This document shows, piece after piece, positions 1-9,167 of a stretch of DNA of 64,000 bases. The stretch comes from an uncultured Shewanella sp. (lineage in GTDB: Bacteria; Pseudomonadota; Gammaproteobacteria; Enterobacterales; Shewanellaceae), in NCBI RefSeq assembly GCF_947491715.1, contig NZ_CANLKR010000001.1:496001-560000 (forward strand), in the 5' to 3' direction. A program made the position numbers and the translations under genes. Every line of letters starts with the position of its first letter. Position 1 is the first letter of the stretch. The notes beneath the pieces are model-generated. The model did not search any database. It was not told where the DNA came from and worked only from the letters and a program-made list of their open reading frames with translations.

Positions 1-3000
1 TTTCCATTGCATGACCAAATGCAGTATAAAAATATTGCTTAGTGACTTGGCCCGATTGATTTGTGATGCTTAAATTTGAACCTTGATGATCCCCGTGTTG
101 GTAGTGTACTTCTTCTTGTGTTGCTTGACTGGGGAATTGATCTCGTTCAATCACAATGTTATTAATGAAATACCGATGACGAGTGCGCTCTATGGTGTCA
201 TCAAGGATGAGCTGTTCTTTTTGATAAACTTGCCCAACATAATGAGTATTACGAATTGTTAAGTTTCCATCTCTGAAGCGTTTATCAATCCGGCTCATCA
301 CATTCTGATCAGGTGTGTAGTGATACAGGCTATTGCTCTCGCCTTGCTGGATCTTTTTGATTTTATTCACGCTATAATAACTGAACTCTCTCGTACCATC
401 AGAGAGGATGTTACCATTATTATCATAGGTGAATTCTGAATAGTGCTGCCCCTCTACCAGGGCATTAACGAGACGGTTAGTACTGGTACTTTGTTGGTAT
501 TCATAATTGGCTAACGTCAACTGTGCATTTCCATTGAGTTCCCCTTTGCGTGTTTTGATGTTGCCAAAACCATCATATTGATATTGTTCAGAATACCCAT
601 GAGGTGATAAGTGACCTTTCCCGACACTGAGCTGACGATTTGTTAATCGATTTAAATTGTCATAAGTAAAAGATTCATTGAAGGCAAGGTTAAGGAGTCC
701 TTGATGGTAGTAGCTATGTGAGCGGCTACCTAAATTGCCTTTTTGATCATATTCTCCATAGCTAAGTTGATGAATGTTCTGGTTACCATGCTTGACATTG
801 ACAGTATAAAGCCGGCCTGTTTTAGGGTTAAAACCTTTGACTTCTTGGGTGCCATTACCAAAGTGTTGCTCGGTGATATTGCCATAGGGATCGGTGGCAA
901 TAATTTTACGTAAGGCTCGACCTTTATTATCTTTTTGTAAATATAAATAATGTTGGGCATTATAGTAAAAATTAACATAGAAGAGCCCATGATTACTGGG
1001 ATAGTATTGGCGACTTAATTGGCCTTTACTATTGTATTGATAGACTATGTTATAGTTTGTTCCATCGAGTACATAGTTTATTTTTTGAGTACGACCAAAG
1101 TCATCATAGTGGTATTGTTCGCTGTATTTTATTGGTTCTGTACTTGCGCAATTGATCGGTATAGTGTCGGCTTTGCTCCATTGTTTTAGACTACTGATTT
1201 TCCCCGCACTTTTATTATGGCTATTACCACTGTAGTACCAACAAGATAAGCTCTCATTATTTTCCTGTCGTATTTTTCTGCCTATTGCATCATAGCCTAA
1301 CAGACTGACTTGATTTTCCCCGTCTGTTTGCGCAATGACTTCTTTAAAACCGTTGTAAGTATACGCCCATGAGCCTTTATCGGGATCTTGAGTCGTCAGT
1401 AGCTGCCCGTAATCATTAAAATGAGATAATATGACTTGTGTCTGATTGATATTGGCATGGTTTTTTGCTGTGAGAGTCACTTTATTTTGTTGATTAAAGG
1501 CATCGTAATAATAACGAATATATTGCCCTGCCACATTTTTAAGAGACACTAGCAAGCCGTCAGGGCTGTAGGTGTAATAGGATGCTTGCCCTTTTTCATC
1601 AATACGGGTGGTCGTAAGGCCATTAATTTTTGTCCATCGACTGACGGTACTTGATTCAGTCGGAATGGCTTTTTTATAGACTCTGCCTAGATTGTCATAA
1701 AATGTTTGCTGGTAATGTGACGATGCACTGGTAAATTGCGGCGTTGAAATATGTGTACGTAATCCTTGAGGGTTATAATACATGGACGTCACAACCCAAC
1801 TGCCATTAAAGCTTTTTACCTTTTGTTCTCTTTCACGTCCAAAAGGATCGAGGTAACTGATTTTGGCTGGTTGATTACTGCTGGTTTGAGTTTCTGTTAT
1901 GTAGTTTTTATCACAACCGGCACAATAGCTTCGGCTAATTTTAGTATAATTTCCATCGGCTAAACGTTGCTCAATACTGCGTCCGACTATATCGAAAAAT
2001 GCTGTGGTAGCCAGTTTGTTAGGCCCTGTGCTCGTTTGGCTAACAATACGGCCTTGTGTGGCGATATGTCCTGAAGTGCCGTTGTAAAGAAAATGTTCCT
2101 TTTCACCCAATGAGTTCATTTTACTGGCAATATACTGACCTCTAGAATCATAAAACCAGTAATTGGCTCGCTTTTGGTAGTGAATATTATCGACCTTAGC
2201 ATAGTCTTGCTGAGCTACTTTATTACCAAACTTATCGTAAAAAAAGGCAGAGGTTAATCCATTAACCCTTGATTCTCTGAGTAAACCATTGGGGTAATAA
2301 CTGAGGTTTGTTTCCCTCGTTTGAGCACTGACTTGTCCATCATGGGTATTCTGGTAACGTATTTTTTTTACTTTAGTTGTATTAATGAGTGCGAATTTTT
2401 TTGCATCTAAAGCCTGACCGGAGGGTGAGGCAACTTGAGGGTGGCTATGAGTTAAAATTAATGCTTGAGGAGTGATCACATTATGAGCGGCATTTGAATA
2501 ATGGTGAGTTGTGAGGCTTTCATGAATAAGTTGGCCTGTATTACTTTTTTTAAGTATTCGATTACTGAGAAGGTTATTCCAATTATCAAAACTGTTAAGG
2601 GTAAGGGTTTCAGCAACTTTTTGATGATGCGTGGGCGTCGTGCCGTTAGATGATAAATCAATGTGATAATGCGTTTCTTGTGTTTGCTGTGGATTGACTT
2701 GTATACCCCCCTGAGCACTGACGCTTCGAGTATAGCGGTGCTGAGTGTGTTTTAAGGTTAAATTTTGATAGCGTTGTTGTTGGTTTTTAATTTGGCCTGT
2801 TAGCGGGTGAAGTTGGTGGTATTGCGTTATGGAGGTGAGTTTTTGTTCGGGTTGGGTGCTTTGTATGGTTTCGAAACCTAAAAAGCCACGGCCTTTTTTA
2901 TGGGCGAGTGGTCCACCGTATGTATATTGAGTGAGTGTGGCACTGTTTTTATTGGTTTGTTGAGCTGTTTCTGAAACCAAATACATACCTGCAATGGGTG

Positions 3001-6000
3001 TTAGAAAGTCTCGACCATCCTCTTGGCCTATGGGTTCATCGTCATAATCATAGTTGGCTTTAACGTCAGGTTTCTGGCTTGACTCGATATTGAGTAAAGG
3101 CAGCCCGCTGCCTAATGTGGCATAGGCAATGTCAGTTTTTATGCCTGTGCTGCTAGTGATCTGCGTTATGACATGCTCATTAATATTGGCACGAGTGGCT
3201 TTATGTAATTTCCAAGAATTTGTATTCCCAGAAGAATAAAGTAAATCAACTTTGGTGTCCCCATCAACATCAGCAAAACGGATTGATGTAATATCGGGAT
3301 TAGTATCTGTCCCCGTAGTAAGTCTGCCACGTTTAACAAAATGTATATATTCAGAATGTGGGCTGGGTGAGGCTAAGTAAATATCATAATTTCTGTTAGC
3401 AGTAGCAGCTAACACATCGGTTCTTCCATCATTATTGAGATCAATAAATTGATGTCGATGATAAATACTGCTATTGGTTGCATTAATACCAGTTAAGGCT
3501 TTACGGAAAGTAAAACTGCCATCACCTTTTGATAAGCGATAATACCAAATTTGACGTAATTGATAAGTGACGTCAGTGAGTCCATCACCATTGAAGTCGG
3601 CGACACTGAGATTATTTAGACCTTTTTCTAAATGGGTGCCATTGGTTGCCGTGTAGGTTATTTTGTTGTTTTCAAAGGAAGCGATAAAAGCATAAGTATT
3701 ATAGTCAGTACTGGCTTGGCTATTGTATTCCGCTGTAGGCGCGATAGGGCATGCGTAGCCTGTCACGAAAGGACCGCAGGGATCATTTGAAATGGTTTTT
3801 TTAACGGTCATGATGAGATCGGTTAATCCATCGGCATTAATGTCGACCATTGCCGTATTTTTGCCTAACTTACTCAATTGGCTATAGGTTTGATACAGAA
3901 CCGCTCCTCCACTTTTAGAAGGGAAGTTGACGACAATACTTTTTGCTGAGGAAAAATGCCCCCCTAAGTTTTGGTAATAATATAGATTGGTGCCTGATTT
4001 AAACACAATATCTTGCAGGCCATCACCGTTAACATCGGCAATGAGTGTGTTGGCATATTCTGCGGAGGAAATACCTAATGAACGGTAAGTGAAATCATAA
4101 TTGACACGGGTAGTGAAACAAATGTGTTCTGTACCGGGCTCTGTTTCGCAGATCCGCCTCTCTCCTGTGCTGGGATCGGAACTGATGGCATGCCAATGGC
4201 CATTTTCAATGGGGATCAAGAGCTCTTGTTTGCCATCACCGTCTATATCCATGACTTTGACATGTTCTTTTTTACCTAAACTGGCATTGCTAATCGCTTG
4301 AGTCTTGCTGCCTACTGTGCTGATATTTAAGGTGCGTTGAATAGGGTATTGGTTTAAATATTGTGTTGATAAGCGACTGGGAGCAAGGTTGGATTGGATT
4401 TTATTCACTTCCCAGTTACTGGTGTAGTAATGCCACTGATTATTTTTAGGAAATAACATATCGGCATATCCATCACCATTAAAATCGAGTATTTGCGTAT
4501 TAAAGCGGCTATCGTCATGAATGTTGATATTGGCGCTACTTGTTTCAAAGGGGCTAAAGTTAGCTGTTCGATAATTAATGTGGCACCAGGTTTCAGCGCT
4601 AGCTTCTGCACCTGGCTCACAATAAGATACTGTTGCACAAGTGACGGCTCCGTTGGTGGCTGCGTTACATTTCTGATAAAGCGGGTTTATTGATTTATGA
4701 GTGGCATGCGCAAAGTCAAAGCTTGTTTTAGGTGAACATATTTGAAAGCTTTGATCGAAACATTCTTGAATCGCAGTGACATAACGTCGCTCTTCTGGAA
4801 GTTTGCCCAGTAACCAAGTGAATTTGTACGAGCGATAAGTGTCATTGTCTTGTTTGACTTGAATACTACTGAGTCTTTTGTCATGGGTTAAGCGACTACC
4901 ATTTGTAAAGCTGACATGACTTTTATCGAGATTATTATAATGGAATAGAATACTGTTATAGGTGGGTTTACCTAAGAGGTGGTTTCCCCCATAAATAATT
5001 CGGGATAAGTAGTGACTGCCTTTGGCGATATTTTTATTGTAATCATAGCGAATATAATTGCCATGTTTGTCAATAATCGCTTTTAAGGACCACACTTGAG
5101 CAAGAGTACCTTCTGTATACCTACTGGGTTCAATATAAGCATCAGATGCATTGGTTAAGACGGGAGCTAAACCAAAGTAATGTGTTTCATTGGTTTTGGT
5201 TTTGAGCGTGAAATACTGTGGGTTTCGTTTATCAGGGTGGGCGGTGAAGGTGTTAAACGTATCAATTTCTGTATGGTATTGATTACTTGAATGTGTATTT
5301 AACAGCAGCCGTTGTCCATTGTAGCAATAAGCATCATTTTCATCGAAGTTGACACCGGATATCTTTCCATCAATTGCGATACTTTTAGCACATCGGTTAA
5401 TGGCAGACAATCCAGCTAAATGCCAGCCGACGCCTAAAATACTCTCTCCACCTTGGCTATTGTATATCAAGCCTAAGTCAGGGCTTAAGCCTGCTGTTGC
5501 TGGAGGTAATGTCAGTGGCATAGTGTAATTGGCCGCACCTGCGTCGGTGACTTGGAATTGACCTTGATTAAACTGAATGATGTTGCCAGTGTTGGCATAG
5601 GTTTGAGAAGCTGAGGTGTTGATCAATTGACCCGAGTGTGAACCTAAATAGGTGACAGAAACACCATTATTGAGTGCGATAAGATCGTCGATATTATCGC
5701 CGTTGAGATCTTTTGTTGTGAGTGTAATGGATTGGGAAAAATCGATATTATTACGAGATGGACTGTAAACACTTAGCTTTGCTGTTTGAGTCAATCTTTT
5801 AATGATAAAGCTATCTTGGCTGCTACTTTCACTGCGAATAAGAAGATCTAAGTGGCCATCACCATCAAGCTCCGATATTTCAATTTTATATTCCGATGTG
5901 GGTGACAAAGACTGCCTGCTAAATTCGGTTTCATTCAAAATAATCAAAGCCCATTTATCGGTCGAACGATTGTAAGCGAGTCTGAAAATACCATTCTTGG

Positions 6001-6202
6001 GGGTGACATTGAGTGGGATTGAGATATCAGCAGCAATTAAGATGAATTGAGGTGGGATCCTTAAAAAGAGATCGCCTGTTTGATTTTGGTAAATATCATA
6101 GTTTAGGTCATCGACTTTTGTTGCTGAGAAACTGAATGTGGAATAGGAAATGAAAATGAGTAACATCATAAAATGAAATGTGACAGTCCTTATTGTGTGC
6201 AT
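1..6202 (-). CDS. Giant exported SpvB/VCBS/Rhs-repeat protein, C-terminus beyond the window
   Basis: The frame stays open for about 2067 codons from ATG 6202 to the left edge. The start follows an AAGGGA ribosome site 5 bases upstream. Residues 1 to about 27 form a signal peptide (MHTIRTV, hydrophobic core, FSFSA). Residues about 224-275 carry the SpvB/TcdB-type N-terminal signature (PLTLPPATAGLSPDLGL, then LGVGWHLAGL). FG-GAP/VCBS calcium-loop motifs of the type DxNGDGxxD occur near residues 110, 162 and then repeatedly from about 570 to 990 (for example VMDIDGDGKQEL, VADFNGDGLTDV). From about 1100 to the edge the protein is YD/Rhs repeats (YDxxGR type, for example YDAIGRKIRQ, YDDFGRTQKI). 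This order is that of Tc-toxin B/SpvB-like and secreted Rhs proteins, which encapsulate a C-terminal toxin. That C-terminal part lies outside the window, so toxicity is inference. Family and export calls are solid. Confidence 0.9.
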   Translation of the reverse strand, partial: MHTIRTVTFHFMMLLIFISYSTFSFSATKVDDLNYDIYQNQTGDLFLRIPPQFILIAADISIPLNVTPKNGIFRLAYNRSTDKWALIILNETEFSRQSLSPTSEYKIEISELDGDGHLDLLIRSESSSQDSFIIKRLTQTAKLSVYSPSRNNIDFSQSITLTTKDLNGDNIDDLIALNNGVSVTYLGSHSGQLINTSASQTYANTGNIIQFNQGQFQVTDAGAANYTMPLTLPPATAGLSPDLGLIYNSQGGESILGVGWHLAGLSAINRCAKSIAIDGKISGVNFDENDAYCYNGQRLLLNTHSSNQYHTEIDTFNTFTAHPDKRNPQYFTLKTKTNETHYFGLAPVLTNASDAYIEPSRYTEGTLAQVWSLKAIIDKHGNYIRYDYNKNIAKGSHYLSRIIYGGNHLLGKPTYNSILFHYNNLDKSHVSFTNGSRLTHDKRLSSIQVKQDNDTYRSYKFTWLLGKLPEERRYVTAIQECFDQSFQICSPKTSFDFAHATHKSINPLYQKCNAATNGAVTCATVSYCEPGAEASAETWCHINYRTANFSPFETSSANINIHDDSRFNTQILDFNGDGYADMLFPKNNQWHYYTSNWEVNKIQSNLAPSRLSTQYLNQYPIQRTLNISTVGSKTQAISNASLGKKEHVKVMDIDGDGKQELLIPIENGHWHAISSDPSTGERRICETEPGTEHICFTTRVNYDFTYRSLGISSAEYANTLIADVNGDGLQDIVFKSGTNLYYYQNLGGHFSSAKSIVVNFPSKSGGAVLYQTYSQLSKLGKNTAMVDINADGLTDLIMTVKKTISNDPCGPFVTGYACPIAPTAEYNSQASTDYNTYAFIASFENNKITYTATNGTHLEKGLNNLSVADFNGDGLTDVTYQLRQIWYYRLSKGDGSFTFRKALTGINATNSSIYHRHQFIDLNNDGRTDVLAATANRNYDIYLASPSPHSEYIHFVKRGRLTTGTDTNPDITSIRFADVDGDTKVDLLYSSGNTNSWKLHKATRANINEHVITQITSSTGIKTDIAYATLGSGLPLLNIESSQKPDVKANYDYDDEPIGQEDGRDFLTPIAGMYLVSETAQQTNKNSATLTQYTYGGPLAHKKGRGFLGFETIQSTQPEQKLTSITQYHQLHPLTGQIKNQQQRYQNLTLKHTQHRYTRSVSAQGGIQVNPQQTQETHYHIDLSSNGTTPTHHQKVAETLTLNSFDNWNNLLSNRILKKSNTGQLIHESLTTHHYSNAAHNVITPQALILTHSHPQVASPSGQALDAKKFALINTTKVKKIRYQNTHDGQVSAQTRETNLSYYPNGLLRESRVNGLTSAFFYDKFGNKVAQQDYAKVDNIHYQKRANYWFYDSRGQYIASKMNSLGEKEHFLYNGTSGHIATQGRIVSQTSTGPNKLATTAFFDIVGRSIEQRLADGNYTKISRSYCAGCDKNYITETQTSSNQPAKISYLDPFGREREQKVKSFNGSWVVTSMYYNPQGLRTHISTPQFTSASSHYQQTFYDNLGRVYKKAIPTESSTVSRWTKINGLTTTRIDEKGQASYYTYSPDGLLVSLKNVAGQYIRYYYDAFNQQNKVTLTAKNHANINQTQVILSHFNDYGQLLTTQDPDKGSWAYTYNGFKEVIAQTDGENQVSLLGYDAIGRKIRQENNESLSCWYYSGNSHNKSAGKISSLKQWSKADTIPINCASTEPIKYSEQYHYDDFGRTQKINYVLDGTNYNIVYQYNSKGQLSRQYYPSNHGLFYVNFYYNAQHYLYLQKDNKGRALRKIIATDPYGNITEQHFGNGTQEVKGFNPKTGRLYTVNVKHGNQNIHQLSYGEYDQKGNLGSRSHSYYHQGLLNLAFNESFTYDNLNRLTNRQLSVGKGHLSPHGYSEQYQYDGFGNIKTRKGELNGNAQLTLANYEYQQSTSTNRLVNALVEGQHYSEFTYDNNGNILSDGTREFSYYSVNKIKKIQQGESNSLYHYTPDQNVMSRIDKRFRDGNLTIRNTHYVGQVYQKEQLILDDTIERTRHRYFINNIVIERDQFPSQATQEEVHYQHGDHQGSNLSITNQSGQVTKQYFYTAFGHAME

Positions 6203-6332
6203 GAAAATCCCTTTCACCAATTTGCAACTAGTACTAAAGTCTAGTTCATTCGGTACAGATTGATGACTTAATTGAGAAAGTGGTAATCTTATTTGTCGGA
6301 ATAACAATAAAAATAACAAGGAAAAGAGTGAT

Positions 6333-6797
6333 ATGAAGTCGTTACTTTCTCAAAATTGGATTTTTAAAAGGGTGATGAATCTGTACCCTCCCTATTTATT
6401 TACTGGGATCAGTATCAAAAAGCTCAGCAAAGATTTTCGGCAATTGACAGTGACTATGCCACTTCGTTGGTATAACCAAAATTATGTGGGAACCCATTTT
6501 GGGGGGAATTTATTTTCGATGACCGATCCTTGGTTTATGTTGATGCTTATTCAAGTTCTTGGTCGCGATTTTAAAGTGTGGGATCAGTCCGCTAATATTG
6601 AGTTTATTAAACCGGGTAAAGGCCGAGTGTCATGTGATTTTGTCATCGATGATGCATTATTGCAGAATATTTATCAGGCAACAGAAAAAGGCGATAAATA
6701 TCTTCCAGAGCTTATTGTGTATATTAAAGATGAAGCTGGAGAGGTTATCGCTAAGATCACAAAAATTATTTATATCAGGCGTAAACAAGGTCGGTAA
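6333..6797 (+). CDS. DUF4442-like hotdog-fold thioesterase-family protein
   Basis: A 154-residue cytosolic protein that resembles the DUF4442 branch of the hotdog thioesterase superfamily. The features I rely on are the central NYVGTHFGGNLFSMTDP stretch (residues about 50-66), which corresponds to the conserved hotdog helix, and the later strands ANIEFIKPGKGRVSCDFVI and VIAKITKIIYIRR. Family members are thought to act on acyl-CoA or acyl-carrier substrates, but most have no assigned substrate. It is divergent from the SpvB/Rhs gene, with 130 bases between the two starts, so promoters for both must lie there. The start ATG follows an AAGGAAAAGAG ribosome-binding stretch. The exact reaction is unknown. 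Confidence 0.75.
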   Translation: MKSLLSQNWIFKRVMNLYPPYLFTGISIKKLSKDFRQLTVTMPLRWYNQNYVGTHFGGNLFSMTDPWFMLMLIQVLGRDFKVWDQSANIEFIKPGKGRVSCDFVIDDALLQNIYQATEKGDKYLPELIVYIKDEAGEVIAKITKIIYIRRKQGR

Positions 6798-7021
6798 TTA
6801 CTGATTCATTTTGTCATCTTTATTGGTCAGGTGACATGTTTACTTACAAAATATTTATTTTGATTGCATTGTCATTAAATGCCACGAAGGAAGTCAATTT
6901 CAGGTATTTTCACTGCACTTCTTTGTTGAGTGAAGTAAAGAAATTGGCTTGTTCGATATTAAAAAAACTGGCATCTTCAAGTGGATTATAAAAATAAAAT
7001 TAACTGATACAAGGATGAAAC

Positions 7022-9121
7022 GTGTTAAAAGCTCATTTTATAAAAAGCCCCATATGGGCTCAATTATCACTATTCTATCTATTAATATTATCATTCTTGT
7101 TGTCTCCTTTATTGGCACAGGCAAGCGTTAATAATGACAGTGACTTTAATCCCATGGATGTCTTCAATCTAGAATATGCTAGTGATCTCGCGATAAGTCA
7201 TGATGGCCTGTTAGTCTATTTTGTGCGTAATCGAATGGATATCAATACAGATAAACAAGTTAAGAACATTTGGTCAATACACACTCAAACCAAAGAAATG
7301 TTGCCCGTAACATCAGGTATTCATGCTGATTTCTCGCCCGTCTTGTCGCCGGATCAAGAAAAACTCGCCTTCATTTCAACTCGCTCGGGTCAACCCCAAA
7401 TTTTTATAAAATGGCTGAAAACAGGGGCGATAGCCATGATAAGCCATTTAAATGAAATGCCGAGTCACTTAACTTGGTCGCCTGATAATCGTTTTATTGC
7501 TTTTAATATGTTTGTGGCAAAACAAGTTAATAGGCCAGTTAAAATTGCGGGTAAGCCAAAAGGCGCCACTTGGGCTGATGAGGCGGTAGTGATTGATGAG
7601 CTGATATATCGACAAGATGGCGCGGGTTATATTCAGCCTGGTTTCAAACATATTTTTATGATTGAAGCTCATGGTGGTAATGCGCAACAATTGACCTCTG
7701 AGGATTATGATCATTCAGGGGAGGTGAGTTGGGCACCTGATGGGCAGTCGATGTATTTTTCGGCTCAACGTTTTGATAATTTAGTGTTAGCACCTATTCG
7801 CAGTGAAGTTTATCGCTTAGTGTTGAGCTCAAGAGAAATAACGGCCATTACCGATCGAAACGGGCCGGATGTTCTTCCAAAGGTGTCGCCTAATGGACAA
7901 TATTTAGCGTATTTAGGCTTTGATGATAACGGCATGAATTATCAAAATTCCAAGCTTTATGTGCGTTCGTTAAAAGAGGACAAGGTGCGTGTGCTGACGC
8001 AAGATCTTGACCGCAATATCGATGCAATTAAGTGGAATGCAAAAGGCACGGGTGTGTATATTCAATATGATGATAAAGGCAATACCAGTGTGAGCTTTCA
8101 GCCTTTATCGGCAAATCGAAAGCTTATCACCCAGCATATTGGTAATCATTTTTTAGGTCGTCCTTATTCTGGCGGTGATTTTGATGTGGCCCATGATGGC
8201 ACTTTAGTGTTTACTCAATCAAACCCTCAAATGCCAGCCGAAATAGGCATGATTAAGCAAGGTAAACACGATGTACTGACTCAACTTAATCAAGATGCAC
8301 TGGCAGGTAAAACCTTGGCCAAGCTTGATACTATTGAAGTGAAATCAAGCTATGATGATTTGCCTATTCAAGGCTGGGTGCTTTATCCGCCAAATTTTGA
8401 TAAACGTCAACAATACCCACTGATCCTTGAAATCCATGGTGGGCCCACTGCGGCTTATGGGCCACATTTTTCGGCGGAGGGACAACTTTATGCGGCTGCG
8501 GGCTATGTGGTCTTGTATATGAACCCAAGGGGAAGTTCAAGTTATGGTGCTGAGTTTGCTCAAAAGATACATAATAACTATCCGAGTCAAGATTATGATG
8601 ACTTAATGACAGGGGTAGATACATTAATCGCTAAGGGCTTTATTGATGATAAACGTCTTTTTGTCACTGGCGGCTCTGGCGGAGGTGTGCTAACCGCTTG
8701 GATTATTGGTCATACGACGCGTTTTTCTGCGGCTGTGGTGGCAAAACCTGTCATTAATTGGTTTAGTTTTGTGTTAACAGCCGATTTTTATCCTTTTTTT
8801 GCTCAATATTGGTTTGCAGATAAACCTTGGAATGATCCTGAAAGCTATATGAAACGTTCTCCCATTAGCTATGTGGATAAGATGGAAACTCCTACCATGC
8901 TATTGACTGGTGAAGAAGATCACCGAACGCCTATTACTGAATCAGAACAACTCTATCAGGGATTGAAATTGAAACAAGTCGATACCATGATGGTGCGTAT
9001 TCCCAATGCCAGTCATAGTATTACTGCACGGCCCTCTCGTTTACTGACAAAAGTGGCTTATATTTTATGGTGGTTTGAACAATACGGTGGTACAAAAAAG
9101 CACGAAGGCGAAGATGACTAA
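7022..9121 (+). CDS. Exported S9-family prolyl oligopeptidase / acylaminoacyl-peptidase-like serine peptidase
   Basis: A 699-residue protein starting at GTG 7022, with AAGGA seven bases upstream. Residues 1 to about 34 form a signal peptide ending LLAQASV, so it acts outside the cytoplasm. Residues about 45-420 are WD40/TolB-like beta-propeller repeats (for example LAISHDGLLVYFVR, FSPVLSPDQEKLAFIS, LTWSPDNRFIAF). Residues about 430-690 form the alpha/beta hydrolase domain. The nucleophile is Ser552 in GGSGGG, with Asp633 in GEEDHRTP and His665 in NASHSI completing the expected triad. The oxyanion region EIHGGPTAAYG is present. Length and order are normal for S9C-type peptidases. The amidohydrolase gene starts 46 bases after its stop, so the two probably form an operon for catabolism of an exported or dietary peptide or amide. 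The substrate is unknown. Confidence 0.9.
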   Translation: MLKAHFIKSPIWAQLSLFYLLILSFLLSPLLAQASVNNDSDFNPMDVFNLEYASDLAISHDGLLVYFVRNRMDINTDKQVKNIWSIHTQTKEMLPVTSGIHADFSPVLSPDQEKLAFISTRSGQPQIFIKWLKTGAIAMISHLNEMPSHLTWSPDNRFIAFNMFVAKQVNRPVKIAGKPKGATWADEAVVIDELIYRQDGAGYIQPGFKHIFMIEAHGGNAQQLTSEDYDHSGEVSWAPDGQSMYFSAQRFDNLVLAPIRSEVYRLVLSSREITAITDRNGPDVLPKVSPNGQYLAYLGFDDNGMNYQNSKLYVRSLKEDKVRVLTQDLDRNIDAIKWNAKGTGVYIQYDDKGNTSVSFQPLSANRKLITQHIGNHFLGRPYSGGDFDVAHDGTLVFTQSNPQMPAEIGMIKQGKHDVLTQLNQDALAGKTLAKLDTIEVKSSYDDLPIQGWVLYPPNFDKRQQYPLILEIHGGPTAAYGPHFSAEGQLYAAAGYVVLYMNPRGSSSYGAEFAQKIHNNYPSQDYDDLMTGVDTLIAKGFIDDKRLFVTGGSGGGVLTAWIIGHTTRFSAAVVAKPVINWFSFVLTADFYPFFAQYWFADKPWNDPESYMKRSPISYVDKMETPTMLLTGEEDHRTPITESEQLYQGLKLKQVDTMMVRIPNASHSITARPSRLLTKVAYILWWFEQYGGTKKHEGEDD

Positions 9122-9167
9122 AGAGCGATTGTTTAACGTCTCCAATACACATACAAGGAAGAAGAGA

